Source of the DNA: Paracidovorax citrulli
GTDB taxonomy: Bacteria > Pseudomonadota > Gammaproteobacteria > Burkholderiales > Burkholderiaceae_C
Assembly (NCBI RefSeq): GCF_900100305.1
Contig: NZ_FNEY01000001.1
Span: forward strand, 124,001-188,000
Reading direction: 5' to 3'
DNA: 64,000 nt
Within the stretch, counting starts at the first letter, position 1. Every line of letters begins with the position of its first letter. Of the stretch, positions 26,833 to 35,542 are shown piece after piece. The notes below the pieces were generated by a model. That model searched no databases. It was not told where the DNA came from and saw only the letters and a list, made by a program, of their open reading frames with translations. Position numbers and translations under genes: made by a program.

Positions 26833-27621
26833 ATGACAACATCATCCCAACCTGGCGGCCTGGCTGTATCGGTCGTCAGCCACGGCCACGGCCCCCTTTT
26901 GCATGCCATGCTGCACGGCATGGCCCGCTGGTGCGCCGGGAGCGTGACACGGGTCGTGTTGACTCTCAACATACCTGAGCCGGCTCCGCCGCTGCCGCCG
27001 GGGCAGATGGATTGGCCGTTCACGCTGGACATCCGCAGCAATGCCCGGCCTCAGGGGTTCGGCGCCAATCACAACGCGGCATTGGACGGGGCCACCGAGG
27101 CGTTCGTGGGTGTGCTCAATCCGGACATCGCATTTCTGAGGACTGACCCGTTCGAGCGGTTGCTCCGCTCGGCATCGGAGCAGGGTGTCGGCTGCGCCTA
27201 TCCCGAGCAGGTGGACGGCAGCGGCAAGGTCCAGGACTCCGAACGGGAGCTGCCGACGCCCGGTGCCCTCTGGCGCCGGCGCATTCTCCACCGGCCGGAT
27301 CGCCGCGCGGACTGGGTGAACGCGGCTTTCCTGGTGTTTCCCGCCGCTGCCTGGAAGGCGGTAGGGGGGTTCGACGAGCGCTATTTCATGTATTGCGAGG
27401 ACGTGGATCTCTGCCTGCGCCTGCGCCTGATGGGCTGGAAGCTGGCCAGGGTGCCGGTGCGCGTGGGCCATGTCGGCCAGCGCGCCAGCCGGCACCGGCT
27501 GGCCCATCTGGGCTGGCATGTCCGGAGCCTGTTGAGGCTATGGACGTCACCTGTGTATCACCGGGCGCGACCTTTGTTGCGGGCGGATACCGCTCAAGCG
27601 CGTAGGATCGGCGCCCCATGA
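26833..27621 (+). CDS. GT2 family glycosyltransferase, rhamnosyltransferase-like
   Basis: 262 residues. GT-A fold features: VSVVSHGHGPLL at the start, a GFGANHNAALDGA stretch, LNPDIAF in place of the DxD, and the C-terminal FDERYFMYCEDVDLCLRLRLMGWKL typical of WbbL-type rhamnosyltransferases that use dTDP-rhamnose. The rhamnose operon 24 kb to the left could supply the donor. It is divergent from the fusion glycosyltransferase (98 bp apart) and overlaps the next gene by 4 bp. A few in-frame residues precede the ATG at 26833, but without similarity. Confidence 0.85.
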   Translation: MTTSSQPGGLAVSVVSHGHGPLLHAMLHGMARWCAGSVTRVVLTLNIPEPAPPLPPGQMDWPFTLDIRSNARPQGFGANHNAALDGATEAFVGVLNPDIAFLRTDPFERLLRSASEQGVGCAYPEQVDGSGKVQDSERELPTPGALWRRRILHRPDRRADWVNAAFLVFPAAAWKAVGGFDERYFMYCEDVDLCLRLRLMGWKLARVPVRVGHVGQRASRHRLAHLGWHVRSLLRLWTSPVYHRARPLLRADTAQARRIGAP

Positions 27622-28721
27622 TCTGGTTGTCTCTGGTCAGTTTCCTGGCAACGGCCCTCGCTGCTGCATGCATCGTCCGTTGGGGGCGAGGCCATGCCGC
27701 GAACTACGGCGATGCCATGCCGCAGCGTTTCCACCTGGGGGATGTGCCCCGCCTGGGCGGGGCGGCGTTGCTGGCCGGCATGGTCCTCAGCTGGGCGCTG
27801 GGCGCGCTCCAGTCGATCCTGTGGGGCGATCCGGGATCCTTGCGGCTGGGCATCTGGGTCGGCTGGTGGATGGCCTGCCTGCTGCCGGCGGCCATCGGCG
27901 GCATGGCGGAGGACATGACGCAGCGCCTGCCCGTCCGCTACAGGCTGCTGCTCACGGCGATGTCCGGCGGGATCGCGCTGATGGTGCTCAACATGAACGT
28001 GCCCCGGCTGGGGCTGCCCTGGCTGGACGCGCATCTGGTGGAGATGCCCTGGCTGGGCATGTGCATCGTGGTCCTGGCAGTCGCGGGCCTGCCGCACGCC
28101 TTCAACATCATCGACGGCTACAACGGGCTGGCCGGCATGGTGGCGCTCATCGTCTGCCTTGCGCTGGCGCATGTGAGCCTGCAGGTGGGCGACCGTGCCC
28201 TGGCTTCCCTGCTGATCTGCACCGCGGCGGCCACCGTCGGCTTCCTCGTCTGGAATTATCCGCGGGGCATGCTGTTCGCGGGCGACAGCGGCGCCTACAT
28301 ATGGGGGGTGATGATCGCGCTCAGCAGCATCGCGCTGGTCCAGCGCAACCGCGACGTGTCCCCCTGGTTTCCCATGCTGCTGCTGATGTACCCCGTGTGG
28401 GAGACGGTGTTTTCCAGCTACCGCAAGCTCGCGCGGGGCGTTTCGCCGGGAGTGGCCGATGCCCTTCATTTCCACCAGCTCATCTACCGGCGCATCGTGC
28501 GCGGGGTGTTCCACGACGACGAGTCGCGGCGGGTGCTCATGCGCAACAACCGCACGTCCCCCTATCTCTGGGGCTTCACGATGCTCACCGTGGTGCCGGC
28601 CGTGCTGTTCTGGAGCAATACGCCGGTGCTGATGGTGTTCTGCGGCCTGTTCGGCCTGACCTACGTGACGGCCTACCTGGCCATCGTGCGGTTCAAGGTG
28701 CCCATCTGGCTGAGGCACTGA
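27618..28721 (+). CDS. WecA/MraY-like polyprenyl-phosphate sugar-1-phosphate transferase
   Basis: 367 residues with about ten membrane helices. Family motifs are present: PQRFHLGDVPRLGG in the first cytoplasmic loop, AEDMTQRLP in the place of the DD(M) box (Glu-Asp here), the catalytic NIIDGYNGLAGM, and MLFAGDSGAY. Such enzymes start glycan assembly by loading a sugar phosphate on undecaprenyl phosphate at the inner membrane. It completes the set needed with wzm, wzt and the glycosyltransferases. The exact sugar is unknown. Confidence 0.88.
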   Translation: MIWLSLVSFLATALAAACIVRWGRGHAANYGDAMPQRFHLGDVPRLGGAALLAGMVLSWALGALQSILWGDPGSLRLGIWVGWWMACLLPAAIGGMAEDMTQRLPVRYRLLLTAMSGGIALMVLNMNVPRLGLPWLDAHLVEMPWLGMCIVVLAVAGLPHAFNIIDGYNGLAGMVALIVCLALAHVSLQVGDRALASLLICTAAATVGFLVWNYPRGMLFAGDSGAYIWGVMIALSSIALVQRNRDVSPWFPMLLLMYPVWETVFSSYRKLARGVSPGVADALHFHQLIYRRIVRGVFHDDESRRVLMRNNRTSPYLWGFTMLTVVPAVLFWSNTPVLMVFCGLFGLTYVTAYLAIVRFKVPIWLRH

Positions 28722-28729
28722 AGCGGCCT

Positions 28730-28766
28730 GCGCCGGGGCGTGGCCTCCCGGCGCGCCGCAAGGCGC
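28730..28766 (+). terminator. tandem GC-rich hairpins, possible terminator
   Basis: GCGCCGGG (28730-28737) pairs with CCCGGCGC (28747-28754), and a second stem GCGCC-GCAA-GGCGC follows at 28753-28766 with a GNRA tetraloop. The two stems share two bases. No T run follows. They separate the glycosyltransferase operon from argB. Confidence 0.35.
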
Positions 28767-28833
28767 GGCAGAGCGGGCACAATGCGCACTTCTCCACTGA
28801 CTGCCGCCCTGTTTTTTCCACGTCGAGCGTTCC

Positions 28834-29724
28834 ATGACCGATCTGCAATCCATCGCCCCCCGGGACAAGGCCGAGATCCTGGCTCAGGCTCTGCCCTACA
28901 TCCGCAAGTTCCACGGCAAGACCATCGTCATCAAGTACGGCGGCAATGCCATGACCGATCCGGCGCTGCAGGCCGATTTCGCGGAAGACGTGGTCCTGCT
29001 CAAGCTGGTCGGCATGAACCCGGTGGTGGTGCATGGCGGAGGCCCCCAGATCGAGACCGCGCTCAAGCGGCTGGGCAAGCAGGGACACTTCATCCAGGGC
29101 ATGCGGGTGACCGATGCCGAGACGATGGAGGTGGTCGAATGGGTGCTGGCCGGCGAGGTGCAGCAGGACATCGTGGGCCTGATCAACCAGGCCGGCGGCA
29201 AGGCCGTGGGCCTGACGGGCCGTGACGGGGGGCTGATCCGTGCACGCAAGCTCAAGATGGTGGACAAGGACGATCCGAGCAAGGAGCATGACATCGGCCA
29301 GGTGGGCGACATCGTGTCCATCGACCCCAGCGTGGTCAAGGCCCTTCAGGACGATGCCTTCATCCCGGTGATCAGCCCGCTCGGTTTCGGCGAGGAAAAC
29401 GAGAGCTACAACATCAACGCCGACGTGGTCGCCAGCAAGCTGGCCACGGTGCTCAAGGCGGAGAAGCTCATGATGCTCACCAACATTCCGGGCGTGCTCA
29501 ACAAGTCCGGCGCGCTCATCCCGGAACTGACCGCGCGCGAGATCGACGAACTCGTGGTGGACGGCACGATTTCCGGAGGCATGCTGCCCAAGATCGCTGG
29601 CGCCATCGATGCGGCCAAGAGCGGCGTCAATGCAGTGCATATCGTGGACGGCCGCGTGCCCCACGCGATGCTGCTGGAGATCCTGACCGAGCAGGCCTAC
29701 GGCACGATGATCCGCAGCCATTGA
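28834..29724 (+). CDS. argB: acetylglutamate kinase
   Basis: ArgB phosphorylates N-acetylglutamate in the second step of arginine synthesis in the cytoplasm. The 296-residue protein has the family length and motifs: [24 protein letters not shown] with the glycine-rich substrate loop, [10 protein letters not shown], and [12 protein letters not shown] with the ADP-site Lys/Asp region. The N-terminal helix ([11 protein letters not shown]) seen in arginine-inhibited hexameric forms is present, so feedback control by arginine is likely. It stands alone among unrelated genes. Confidence 0.97.
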   Translation: MTDLQSIAPRDKAEILAQALPYIRKFHGKTIVIKYGGNAMTDPALQADFAEDVVLLKLVGMNPVVVHGGGPQIETALKRLGKQGHFIQGMRVTDAETMEVVEWVLAGEVQQDIVGLINQAGGKAVGLTGRDGGLIRARKLKMVDKDDPSKEHDIGQVGDIVSIDPSVVKALQDDAFIPVISPLGFGEENESYNINADVVASKLATVLKAEKLMMLTNIPGVLNKSGALIPELTAREIDELVVDGTISGGMLPKIAGAIDAAKSGVNAVHIVDGRVPHAMLLEILTEQAYGTMIRSH

Positions 29725-29752
29725 GCGCGGCGGCGGGCCTGCTGTTCCTTCC

Positions 29753-30472
29753 ATGCGCCTGCTGCTCGTCGAAGACGACGTGATGCTGGCCAGCGGCATC
29801 AAGCTGGGCCTCACCGACGCGGGCTACGCGGTGGACTGGGTCGGCAGTGGGGAGCGGGCGGAAGAGGTGCTGCGCGGCGAGACGTTCGATGCCGCCATCA
29901 TCGATATCGGACTGCCGGGCATGGACGGCCTGGAGCTGACGCGCCGCCTGCGCGAGCCGGAGATGGCCAGTCCATCCATGCCGGTGCTCATCCTCACGGC
30001 GCGCGATGCCCTGCACGATCGGGTCCAGGGGCTGGACCTCGGGGCGGACGATTACATGGTCAAGCCCTATGAGCTGCCCGAACTGCTCGCACGCCTTCGC
30101 GCGTTGCTGCGCCGCTCGCATGCCGCGACCACCGCGGTGCTGAGCTTCGGGCCGCTGGAACTGGATACGGCAGGGCGGCACGCGAGCCTGCGTGTCCCGG
30201 CCACCGGCGATGCGCCGGCGCTGCGCCAGCCCATCGAACTCGGCCCGAGGGAGTGGACGGTGCTGGAGTACCTGCTGATCCACGCGCCCAAGCCGGCCAG
30301 CAAGGAAAAGCTGGTCCAGGCGCTGACCGGCTGGGACAAGGAGATCACGCCCAATGCCGTGGAGGTGTATGTGTCCCGCCTGCGTGGCAAGCTGGAGCCC
30401 GGTGGCGTGGCCCTGCGCTCCATCCGCGGCTTCGGCTACCGGCTGGAGTTGCTGGCGCCTGCGCAGGGCTGA
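29753..30472 (+). CDS. OmpR/PhoB-family response regulator
   Basis: 239 residues. The receiver domain has the acidic pocket E7-D8-D9, phosphoacceptor Asp51 (AAIIDIGLPGMDG) and the LGADDYMVKPYE segment with the conserved Lys. A winged-helix DNA-binding domain follows (REWTVLEYLL ... VEVYVSRLRGKLE). It begins 28 bp after argB and is paired with the sensor kinase 47 bp downstream. The pair resembles TctD/TctE or QseB/QseC systems; the signal is unknown. Confidence 0.93.
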   Translation: MRLLLVEDDVMLASGIKLGLTDAGYAVDWVGSGERAEEVLRGETFDAAIIDIGLPGMDGLELTRRLREPEMASPSMPVLILTARDALHDRVQGLDLGADDYMVKPYELPELLARLRALLRRSHAATTAVLSFGPLELDTAGRHASLRVPATGDAPALRQPIELGPREWTVLEYLLIHAPKPASKEKLVQALTGWDKEITPNAVEVYVSRLRGKLEPGGVALRSIRGFGYRLELLAPAQG

Positions 30473-30519
30473 CGGCCACGCCTGGCGCGGCCCCGCCCCC
30501 ATGGAGGAGGTCTGGTGCG

Positions 30520-31935
30520 ATGACATCGGTGCTGCGCAACCGTCTGCTGTTCTTTCTCGTGCTGCCGCTGTGCGTTCTCGCATTGGCAGGGGCCTGGCTG
30601 GACTACCGCTCCGCGGACGAGGCCGCCAGCCGGCACGACCAGCGCCTCGTGCGGCTGCTGCCGGCGCTCGCCGATTCGGTGGCCGCACCGTCCCGGCGCG
30701 AGGGGGAACCCCCCGTACTCCTGCTGGCGCCACCCGTCGAGGAGTTCCTGCGGCAGAACGCCGGCTATGCGGGCTACAGCGTGCAGGATCTTTCGGGCCG
30801 CATCCTGCTCGGCGACCACTGGGTGTACAGCGCGGTGCCGCTCACGCATGAGCCGGAGCTCCACAGCGTGGAGCATGACAGTGTCATCTATCGCGTCGCC
30901 GTGCAGCGCACCCGTACCGGGGCGGGTGAACTGGTGGTCGCGCTGGCCGACGGGTCGGATCGCCGCCAGCAGTGGGGACAGCAGATGCTGCTGCGGGTGT
31001 TGCTGCCCAATCTCGTGCTGGTCGCGGCGGCAGGGTTGGCGATCCATTGGGCGGTGCGCCAGGCTTTCAAGCCTCTGGTGGATCTGGCCGAGGCCGTCGA
31101 GCACCGTTCGCCGCGCGACCTGAGCCCCATACCGGAAGAGGCTTCGCCCGCCGAAGTACGCCCGCTGGTGCGCTCGCTCAACCGGCTCTTCGTTCTGGTC
31201 AATGCGCAGACCGAGGGGCAGCGCCGTTTCGTCGCGGATGCGGCCCATCAGCTGCGAACGCCGCTGGCGGGCCTGCAGGCCCAGGTGGAGGCGTGGGCGC
31301 TGGCCGCCCGGGCCGCGGACCATGGCCGGGCCGGGGATGGACTGGTGCAGGGAGGCATTGTCCTGGGCGTGCAGGACATCGAGGCGCTACGCAAAGCGGC
31401 GCGCCGCACCTCCAAGCTCGCGCACCAGTTGCTGGCCCTGTCCCGTGCCGATGCGGGCAGCGTGGATGCCCAGCCCAAGCACCGCGTGGATCTCAAGGCG
31501 CTTTGCGAGAGCCTGCTGGAGGATTTCCTGGACGCAGCCACCGCCCGCGGGCTGGATCTGGGGCTGGAGGTGGAGCCGGCCGGAGTGCCCGGCCACGGAT
31601 GGCTGTTGCGAGAGCTGCTTTCCAACCTCGTGGACAACGCCATCCGGTACACGCCGGAGGGAGGCAGTGTCACCTTGCGATGCGGGATGCGGTCCGGTGG
31701 CAGCGAAGCGTGCTGCGCGATCCTGGAAGTGGAGGACGACGGCCCCGGCATCGCCGAATCGGAGCGCAACAAGGTGCTGCAGCGGTTCTACCGGGTTCCG
31801 GGCGCTGCGGGGGAGGGGACCGGCCTGGGGCTGGCGATCGCCGACGAGATCGCGCGCGGGCACGGCGGGACGCTGCAGTTGCGCCCGGGACGCCTGGGCC
31901 GGGGGCTGCGTGCCAGCGTTTCCCTTCCGGCATAG
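30520..31935 (+). CDS. two-component sensor histidine kinase
   Basis: 471 residues: an N-terminal membrane helix (LLFFLVLPLCVLALAGAWL), a periplasmic 2CSK_N-like sensor of about 120 residues, a second helix near 162-185 (VLLPNLVLVAAAGLAIHWAV), HAMP, the dimerisation box with phosphoacceptor His243 (VADAAHQLRTPL) and an ATPase domain (LVDNAIRYTPEGG; DDGPGIAESE; GTGLGLAIADEI). A strong GGAGGAGG ribosome site at 30503-30510 fixes the ATG at 30520. It should phosphorylate the adjacent response regulator. Confidence 0.93.
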   Translation: MTSVLRNRLLFFLVLPLCVLALAGAWLDYRSADEAASRHDQRLVRLLPALADSVAAPSRREGEPPVLLLAPPVEEFLRQNAGYAGYSVQDLSGRILLGDHWVYSAVPLTHEPELHSVEHDSVIYRVAVQRTRTGAGELVVALADGSDRRQQWGQQMLLRVLLPNLVLVAAAGLAIHWAVRQAFKPLVDLAEAVEHRSPRDLSPIPEEASPAEVRPLVRSLNRLFVLVNAQTEGQRRFVADAAHQLRTPLAGLQAQVEAWALAARAADHGRAGDGLVQGGIVLGVQDIEALRKAARRTSKLAHQLLALSRADAGSVDAQPKHRVDLKALCESLLEDFLDAATARGLDLGLEVEPAGVPGHGWLLRELLSNLVDNAIRYTPEGGSVTLRCGMRSGGSEACCAILEVEDDGPGIAESERNKVLQRFYRVPGAAGEGTGLGLAIADEIARGHGGTLQLRPGRLGRGLRASVSLPA

Positions 31936-32007
31936 GTGCGTGGAGCGCGAGCCGGCGGTCGTGCGGCAGAGGCGGTATGCGAGAATCAATTGCATACATT
32001 TGCGGCC

Positions 32008-32682
32008 ATGGCTGAATCCTTTTCCCATCCCAACAACGACGGCGCGGAAGCCGGCGATGCGGCACCTGCGGCACCTGCCCGCCGGCGCCCCAAGCCGGGT
32101 GAGCGGCGGGTGCAGATCCTGCAGACTCTGGCGGCCATGCTGGAGCAGCCCGGCGGCGAGCGGATCACGACGGCTGCCCTGGCTGCGCGGCTGGAGGTGA
32201 GCGAGGCGGCCCTGTACCGGCACTTCGCCAGCAAGGCGCAGATGTTCGAAGGCCTCATCGAATTCATCGAGCAATCGGTCTTCGCGCTCGTCGCCCAGAT
32301 CGTGGAGCGCGACATGCCGGATGCTCCCCATGCCACGGAAGGGACTCGCCGCGCCGCCCGCGTGGTGGCCATGGTCCTGCAGTTCGGCGAGCGCAATCCC
32401 GGCATGGTGCGCGTGATGGTGGGCGACGCGCTCGTCTTCGAACACGAGCGGCTGCAGCAGCGCATGGGCCAGTTCTTCGACCGGATCGAATCCACGCTGC
32501 GCCAGTGCCTGCGGGGGGCCGCCGAAGCGGCCGGCTCCGCCACCCCGACGGTCGATGCGCATGTGCGCGCGGCCGTGCTGTGCGACCTCCTGCGCGGCAG
32601 GCTGCAGCGCTATGCGCGCAGCGGGCTGCGCCGCCCGCCGACCGAGCACCTCGACGCCACGCTCGCATTGCTGCTGCACTGA
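32008..32682 (+). CDS. slmA: nucleoid occlusion factor SlmA (TetR-like)
   Basis: 224 residues. SlmA binds specific chromosomal sites and blocks FtsZ assembly over the nucleoid. The N terminus is a disordered Ala/Pro stretch, followed by a helix-turn-helix domain RRVQILQTLAAML ... ITTAALAARLEVSEAALYRHFASKAQMFEGLIEFIE, whose recognition helix is typical of SlmA. The C-terminal helical ligand domain includes NPGMVRVMVGDALVFEHERL. The ATG at 32008 begins the family-like part. It is the last chromosomal gene before the prophage, and its frame is intact. Confidence 0.92.
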   Translation: MAESFSHPNNDGAEAGDAAPAAPARRRPKPGERRVQILQTLAAMLEQPGGERITTAALAARLEVSEAALYRHFASKAQMFEGLIEFIEQSVFALVAQIVERDMPDAPHATEGTRRAARVVAMVLQFGERNPGMVRVMVGDALVFEHERLQQRMGQFFDRIESTLRQCLRGAAEAAGSATPTVDAHVRAAVLCDLLRGRLQRYARSGLRRPPTEHLDATLALLLH

Positions 32683-32998
32683 GCGTCAGGCCCGCAGTCG
32701 CGGGTCTCGGATGGGGGGGTGACCGGTATGGCACTGCCCGGACCTGTGGATAAGTTGGTCGATCGCTAATGCTGGCGCGGATTTGCGGCCGATCGGGGCC
32801 TGCCGTGGCGTCACGATCGGATTGGCGCGGAATGGGCACGTCGTAGGGCCAAAACGGCCGAAATGGGCGATTTCCGGGGCCGGGTGGGCCTCGGGTGCCA
32901 GGAAGCGAGCCCGAGCCCTTGGCGCGCGTTTTCATTGGGAAAGCACGGAACGGATGGGCGTCAGCTCCGGCCTCCGGCTGTGCCATACCGGGGCGTTA
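32683..32998. other. intergenic region and probable chromosome-prophage junction
   Basis: About 300 bp between slmA and the first transposase-type repeat at 32999. I see no gene. A small stem (CCCGC at 32691-32695 with GCGGG at 32700-32704) follows slmA. The junction is expected a short distance before the first repeat; a TG dinucleotide at 32979 is one candidate end, since Mu-type ends begin with TG. It cannot be fixed without the right end or an empty-site sequence. Confidence 0.45.
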
Positions 32999-33126
32999 TG
33001 GTCGGACGCACATTGGTCGGACGGGAAAAACAGCGTCCGACCAAGGAAAAATGAAAAAAATCAAAGGCTTAGAGTACTTGTCCACAGAGCGCAGTGGACG
33101 TCCGACCATGTATGAGGTCGGACGCA
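32999..33126. repeat. five GGTCGGACG repeats, probable transposase-binding sites of the left end
   Basis: The 9-bp core GGTCGGACG occurs at about 32999-33010 (+), 33013-33024 (+), 33033-33044 (-), 33098-33109 (-) and 33115-33126 (+), usually as TTGGTCGGACGC or ATGGTCGGACGY. I saw no further copies in the window. Multiple short sites in both orientations at the edge of the element are typical of Mu-family transposase binding. They lie just outside the last early gene. Confidence 0.75.
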
Positions 33127-33145
33127 AAAAGCCCCGCGCGACCTT

Positions 33146-33565
33146 TTAAAACAGCGTCCCCTGCTGCCGATCTCGCGGGGCCGTGACCCCGGCCGCAGCG
33201 ACGATGCGCTCGATGTGACGCTCGGTCAGGTGGAACTCGGCCGCCAGCTCGCGGGCGGTCTTGTGGTGGGCGTAGGCGTGGGCGATGCGGGCGTCGCGCA
33301 CGGCCAGCAGCGCCCGCTCTGCCTTGGGGAGCGCGAAGTGGTTGGAGGCTCCGTACTCGCGGGCCAGGATGAGCAGCTTGTCCAGCCCGATGAGCTGGGC
33401 GAAGGGATGCTCCTCCCTGCAGCGAGCTGGTGTGGGGATGAAGATGCGCAGCCCGCCATGGGCGCGCACCAGGGTGAGCGTGGCCTCCAAGCCGATCAGG
33501 CGCACGAAGTCCTGCAGCAGGGGCGGCAGCAGCTCGGTGTCGATGGCGGGGGCCAGGCGGTCCAT
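33146..33565 (-). CDS. Mor-family transcription activator
   Basis: 139 residues. In Mu, Mor and its relative C are dimeric activators that switch on middle and late promoters lacking a good -35. This protein has the family layout: an N-terminal dimerisation part (LLPPLLQDFVRLIGLEATLTLVRAHGG in outline, with the ARCREEHPFAQLIGLDKLLIL region after it) and a C-terminal helix-turn-helix (TARELAAEFHLTERHIERIV). It is the last gene of the early operon, so it would be made after the transposition genes. It is the best candidate to act on the three dyad elements before the late modules. Confidence 0.85.
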   Translation of the reverse strand: MDRLAPAIDTELLPPLLQDFVRLIGLEATLTLVRAHGGLRIFIPTPARCREEHPFAQLIGLDKLLILAREYGASNHFALPKAERALLAVRDARIAHAYAHHKTARELAAEFHLTERHIERIVAAAGVTAPRDRQQGTLF

Positions 33566-33569
33566 GGGA

Positions 33570-34514
33570 TCAGCGCTGCGCGGCTATAGCTGCGTCGATT
33601 GCCGCGTCGAGGTCCGCACCGTTGAGCACTACGTTGTCGGGCGTCTTGCCGGCGAACACGCCGCCCTTCTGAATGGTGTCCAGATCCCGTGAGCGCAGCC
33701 ATTCGTAGCGCGCGGCGTGTTCCGCCAGAGCGGTGGAATGCTCGGTCGCCAAAACCTCATTCGTAAACTCTGTGGAAGAGTGCAGCGCGGCGATCATCGC
33801 GCCGAAGACCTCGGGCGTGATGTTGTGGTGCTCCCCCGTCTGCTCGTATCCGCTTTCCGCGGTCAGCGTATAGGTCAGGTGCGCCCGCCCCTCCAGCAGG
33901 GCAGGCGCTGCTGCGGCGGCGGACGCCTGTTGCAGCCGTTGCGACTCGCCCCCGGCGGCGATGACCGCCTCGGCGCACGCGACTGCCTCACGCATCGCCT
34001 CGGCTCGGTCTGCGACATCCACCACCTCGTACGCGCTGGGCGATCCCGGCATGCCAGACTGCGCGCAGCCACCGTGCATGCGCAGCGTGAGGCCGAGGCG
34101 CGCGGCTGCACGGAAAGCCCGACCGTCAGCATCCTCTGCGGGTGCCGCGGGTTCGGTTGGGGCGGGCTCGGCCGCCTGCGGCGCGGCGACCAGCTCATCG
34201 TGCGATGGACCGAGGAGCGTTTCCGGGCTCCCGCCGAAGTACCGCACCACCTGGCGCCAGGCGCCATCCAGAGATCGCCGGTGGACGTTGATCAACGGGC
34301 GATGCTTAACCTCGTCCTCCCAACGATGGATCGCCCAGGCCAATCCGTTCGTGGTGAGCGCGTCCAGGCTGCGCAGCTCCGCTGCGGCCGTCCGTGCCAG
34401 TTCCTCTATGGTGACGACATCGCCACCCTGGGCGATATGTTCCAGCCATTCGGCGCAACGCAGAGCTTCTGATTGGGGTGCCGTTGATGCAGCGGTGGGG
34501 TGAGTGTGGGCCAT
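33570..34514 (-). CDS. phage protein of unknown function
   Basis: 314 residues, acidic and Ala-rich, no membrane segment. Two halves are seen: an N-terminal part (SEALRCAEWLEHIAQGGDVV; AWAIHRWEDEVKHRPLINV) and a C-terminal part (YTLTAESGYEQTGEHHNITPEVFGAM; AARYEWLRSRDLDTI) joined by a Pro/Ala linker near 105-125. I do not recognise the family. It is separated from the Mor-family gene by 4 bp and abuts the preceding gene in the early operon. Confidence 0.8.
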   Translation of the reverse strand: MAHTHPTAASTAPQSEALRCAEWLEHIAQGGDVVTIEELARTAAAELRSLDALTTNGLAWAIHRWEDEVKHRPLINVHRRSLDGAWRQVVRYFGGSPETLLGPSHDELVAAPQAAEPAPTEPAAPAEDADGRAFRAAARLGLTLRMHGGCAQSGMPGSPSAYEVVDVADRAEAMREAVACAEAVIAAGGESQRLQQASAAAAAPALLEGRAHLTYTLTAESGYEQTGEHHNITPEVFGAMIAALHSSTEFTNEVLATEHSTALAEHAARYEWLRSRDLDTIQKGGVFAGKTPDNVVLNGADLDAAIDAAIAAQR

Positions 34515-34805
34515 TTAAAAATTCCTTTCTTCGCGCCAGTCGCGCAGGCCATGCCAGGAAAAACGTCCGATGGAAGTGGAAGTGAACGAACGCCCGAAGG
34601 GCAGGAAGTCGCTGCGACTGCGCCAGCCAATGCCCGCGAGTGCACGCCAGCTCGCTCGCTCACGGCCGTGGATGTGGCGCAGCCAACGCAGGTAATCGAC
34701 CAGGTCGGCGAGCGCGCGGAGAAACGCCAACGAAGGCAGGCCCACGGCCAGGCACCAGAACGTGATGCCGGTCCAGCGGAAAAAGATGTCGAGCACCTCA
34801 GACAT
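34515..34805 (-). CDS. small membrane protein, early operon
   Basis: 96 residues with one or two hydrophobic segments near the N terminus (WTGITFWCLAVGLPSLAFLRAL) and a basic Trp/Arg-rich C terminus (HGLRDWREERNF). Function unknown. It overlaps the GemA-like gene by 8 bp and its stop directly abuts the next start. A TTTAAA hexamer spans this junction. Confidence 0.7.
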   Translation of the reverse strand: MSEVLDIFFRWTGITFWCLAVGLPSLAFLRALADLVDYLRWLRHIHGRERASWRALAGIGWRSRSDFLPFGRSFTSTSIGRFSWHGLRDWREERNF

Positions 34806-35262
34806 GGGGGGCTCCCTGTGCGTGTTTGGCGCGGTCCAGCCAGGCCTTGAGCGCTTCGATCACCGTGGATGCCTGAGCGACCGGAAGGAACTTCAGATCG
34901 GCGACGCCCATGCCCGCAGTGCGCCCGACGAACGCCAGCAGCGCCGCGTCGCTGGCATCGCGCACGCCGCCGGCCTCGGCGAGCTTGCGCCAGAGCCATC
35001 GAATCTTCGCGGCCTGGTCGAAAGGCTTGAACGTGCTCTTGGGCTTGAAGCCGAGCGTCTCCATGTGCGCCAGCACCTTCCGGCGCGCGGCGTGGTCCAG
35101 GTCTTTCGAGCTGGTCTTGCCAGTGAGCTGCTTGAGGTGGTAGCGGTAGTCGTCGTCGGACCAATGCAGTGCCGACTTGCCCTGGTGGATCAGGCCCAGG
35201 TCGCGCTTGCGCTGGGCCTCCACGGCGGGCCGGTTCGTGTGGGATGCGAAGGTGCGTGCCAT
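34798..35262 (-). CDS. GemA-like regulatory protein (DUF1018)
   Basis: 154 residues. The family signature is present: LGLIHQGKSALHWSDDDYR, YHLKQLTGKTSSKDL, then KIRWLWRKLAEAGGVRD and the C-terminal ALKAWLDRAKH. In Mu, GemA (gp16) affects host gyrase and gene expression; the exact biochemical role is not settled. The ATG at 35262 starts the basic N terminus; longer in-frame starts run into the preceding gene. It is common in transposable phages and supports that assignment. Confidence 0.85.
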   Translation of the reverse strand: MARTFASHTNRPAVEAQRKRDLGLIHQGKSALHWSDDDYRYHLKQLTGKTSSKDLDHAARRKVLAHMETLGFKPKSTFKPFDQAAKIRWLWRKLAEAGGVRDASDAALLAFVGRTAGMGVADLKFLPVAQASTVIEALKAWLDRAKHAQGAPHV

Positions 35263-35266
35263 GGCT

Positions 35267-35542
35267 TTAAACGAGGGAGGAGAACAGGCTGCGCTGCCCG
35301 GTCGCCAGGTGGCAGGATGGGCAGTGGTGGCGGTTGATGGCGATGCGGTGTGCATGGGCTTCGCACAGCGCCGCGTCGCAGGTGCTGCGAGGTTCGACGG
35401 CGCTGGGGCCGTCGCACAGGTATTCGCTGGGCGCCATGCAATGCACCTGCTCGCCCTTCACCAGCACTCGCGCGCTGCAGGGCGGTGGGAGCTTCGTGCC
35501 CCGCACATGCACCAGGCCGGTCTTCAGGCGGTAAAAGGGCAT
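35267..35542 (-). CDS. small Cys/His-rich phage protein
   Basis: 91 residues. Several Cys and His residues are grouped (VHCMAPSEYLCDGPSA, STCDAALCEAHAHRIA, HHCPSCHLATGQ), so one or two structural zinc sites are likely. This fits a small nucleic-acid or protein-binding factor, but no family is recognised. The ATG at 35542 shares its last base with the stop of the upstream gene; the frame further upstream is a shadow of that gene. Confidence 0.7.
   Translation of the reverse strand: MPFYRLKTGLVHVRGTKLPPPCSARVLVKGEQVHCMAPSEYLCDGPSAVEPRSTCDAALCEAHAHRIAINRHHCPSCHLATGQRSLFSSLV

Noticed and set aside
29627-30733. 368-codon minus-strand frame over the response regulator
   Set aside because: The plus strand encodes clear receiver and winged-helix domains; the minus frame has no family features.
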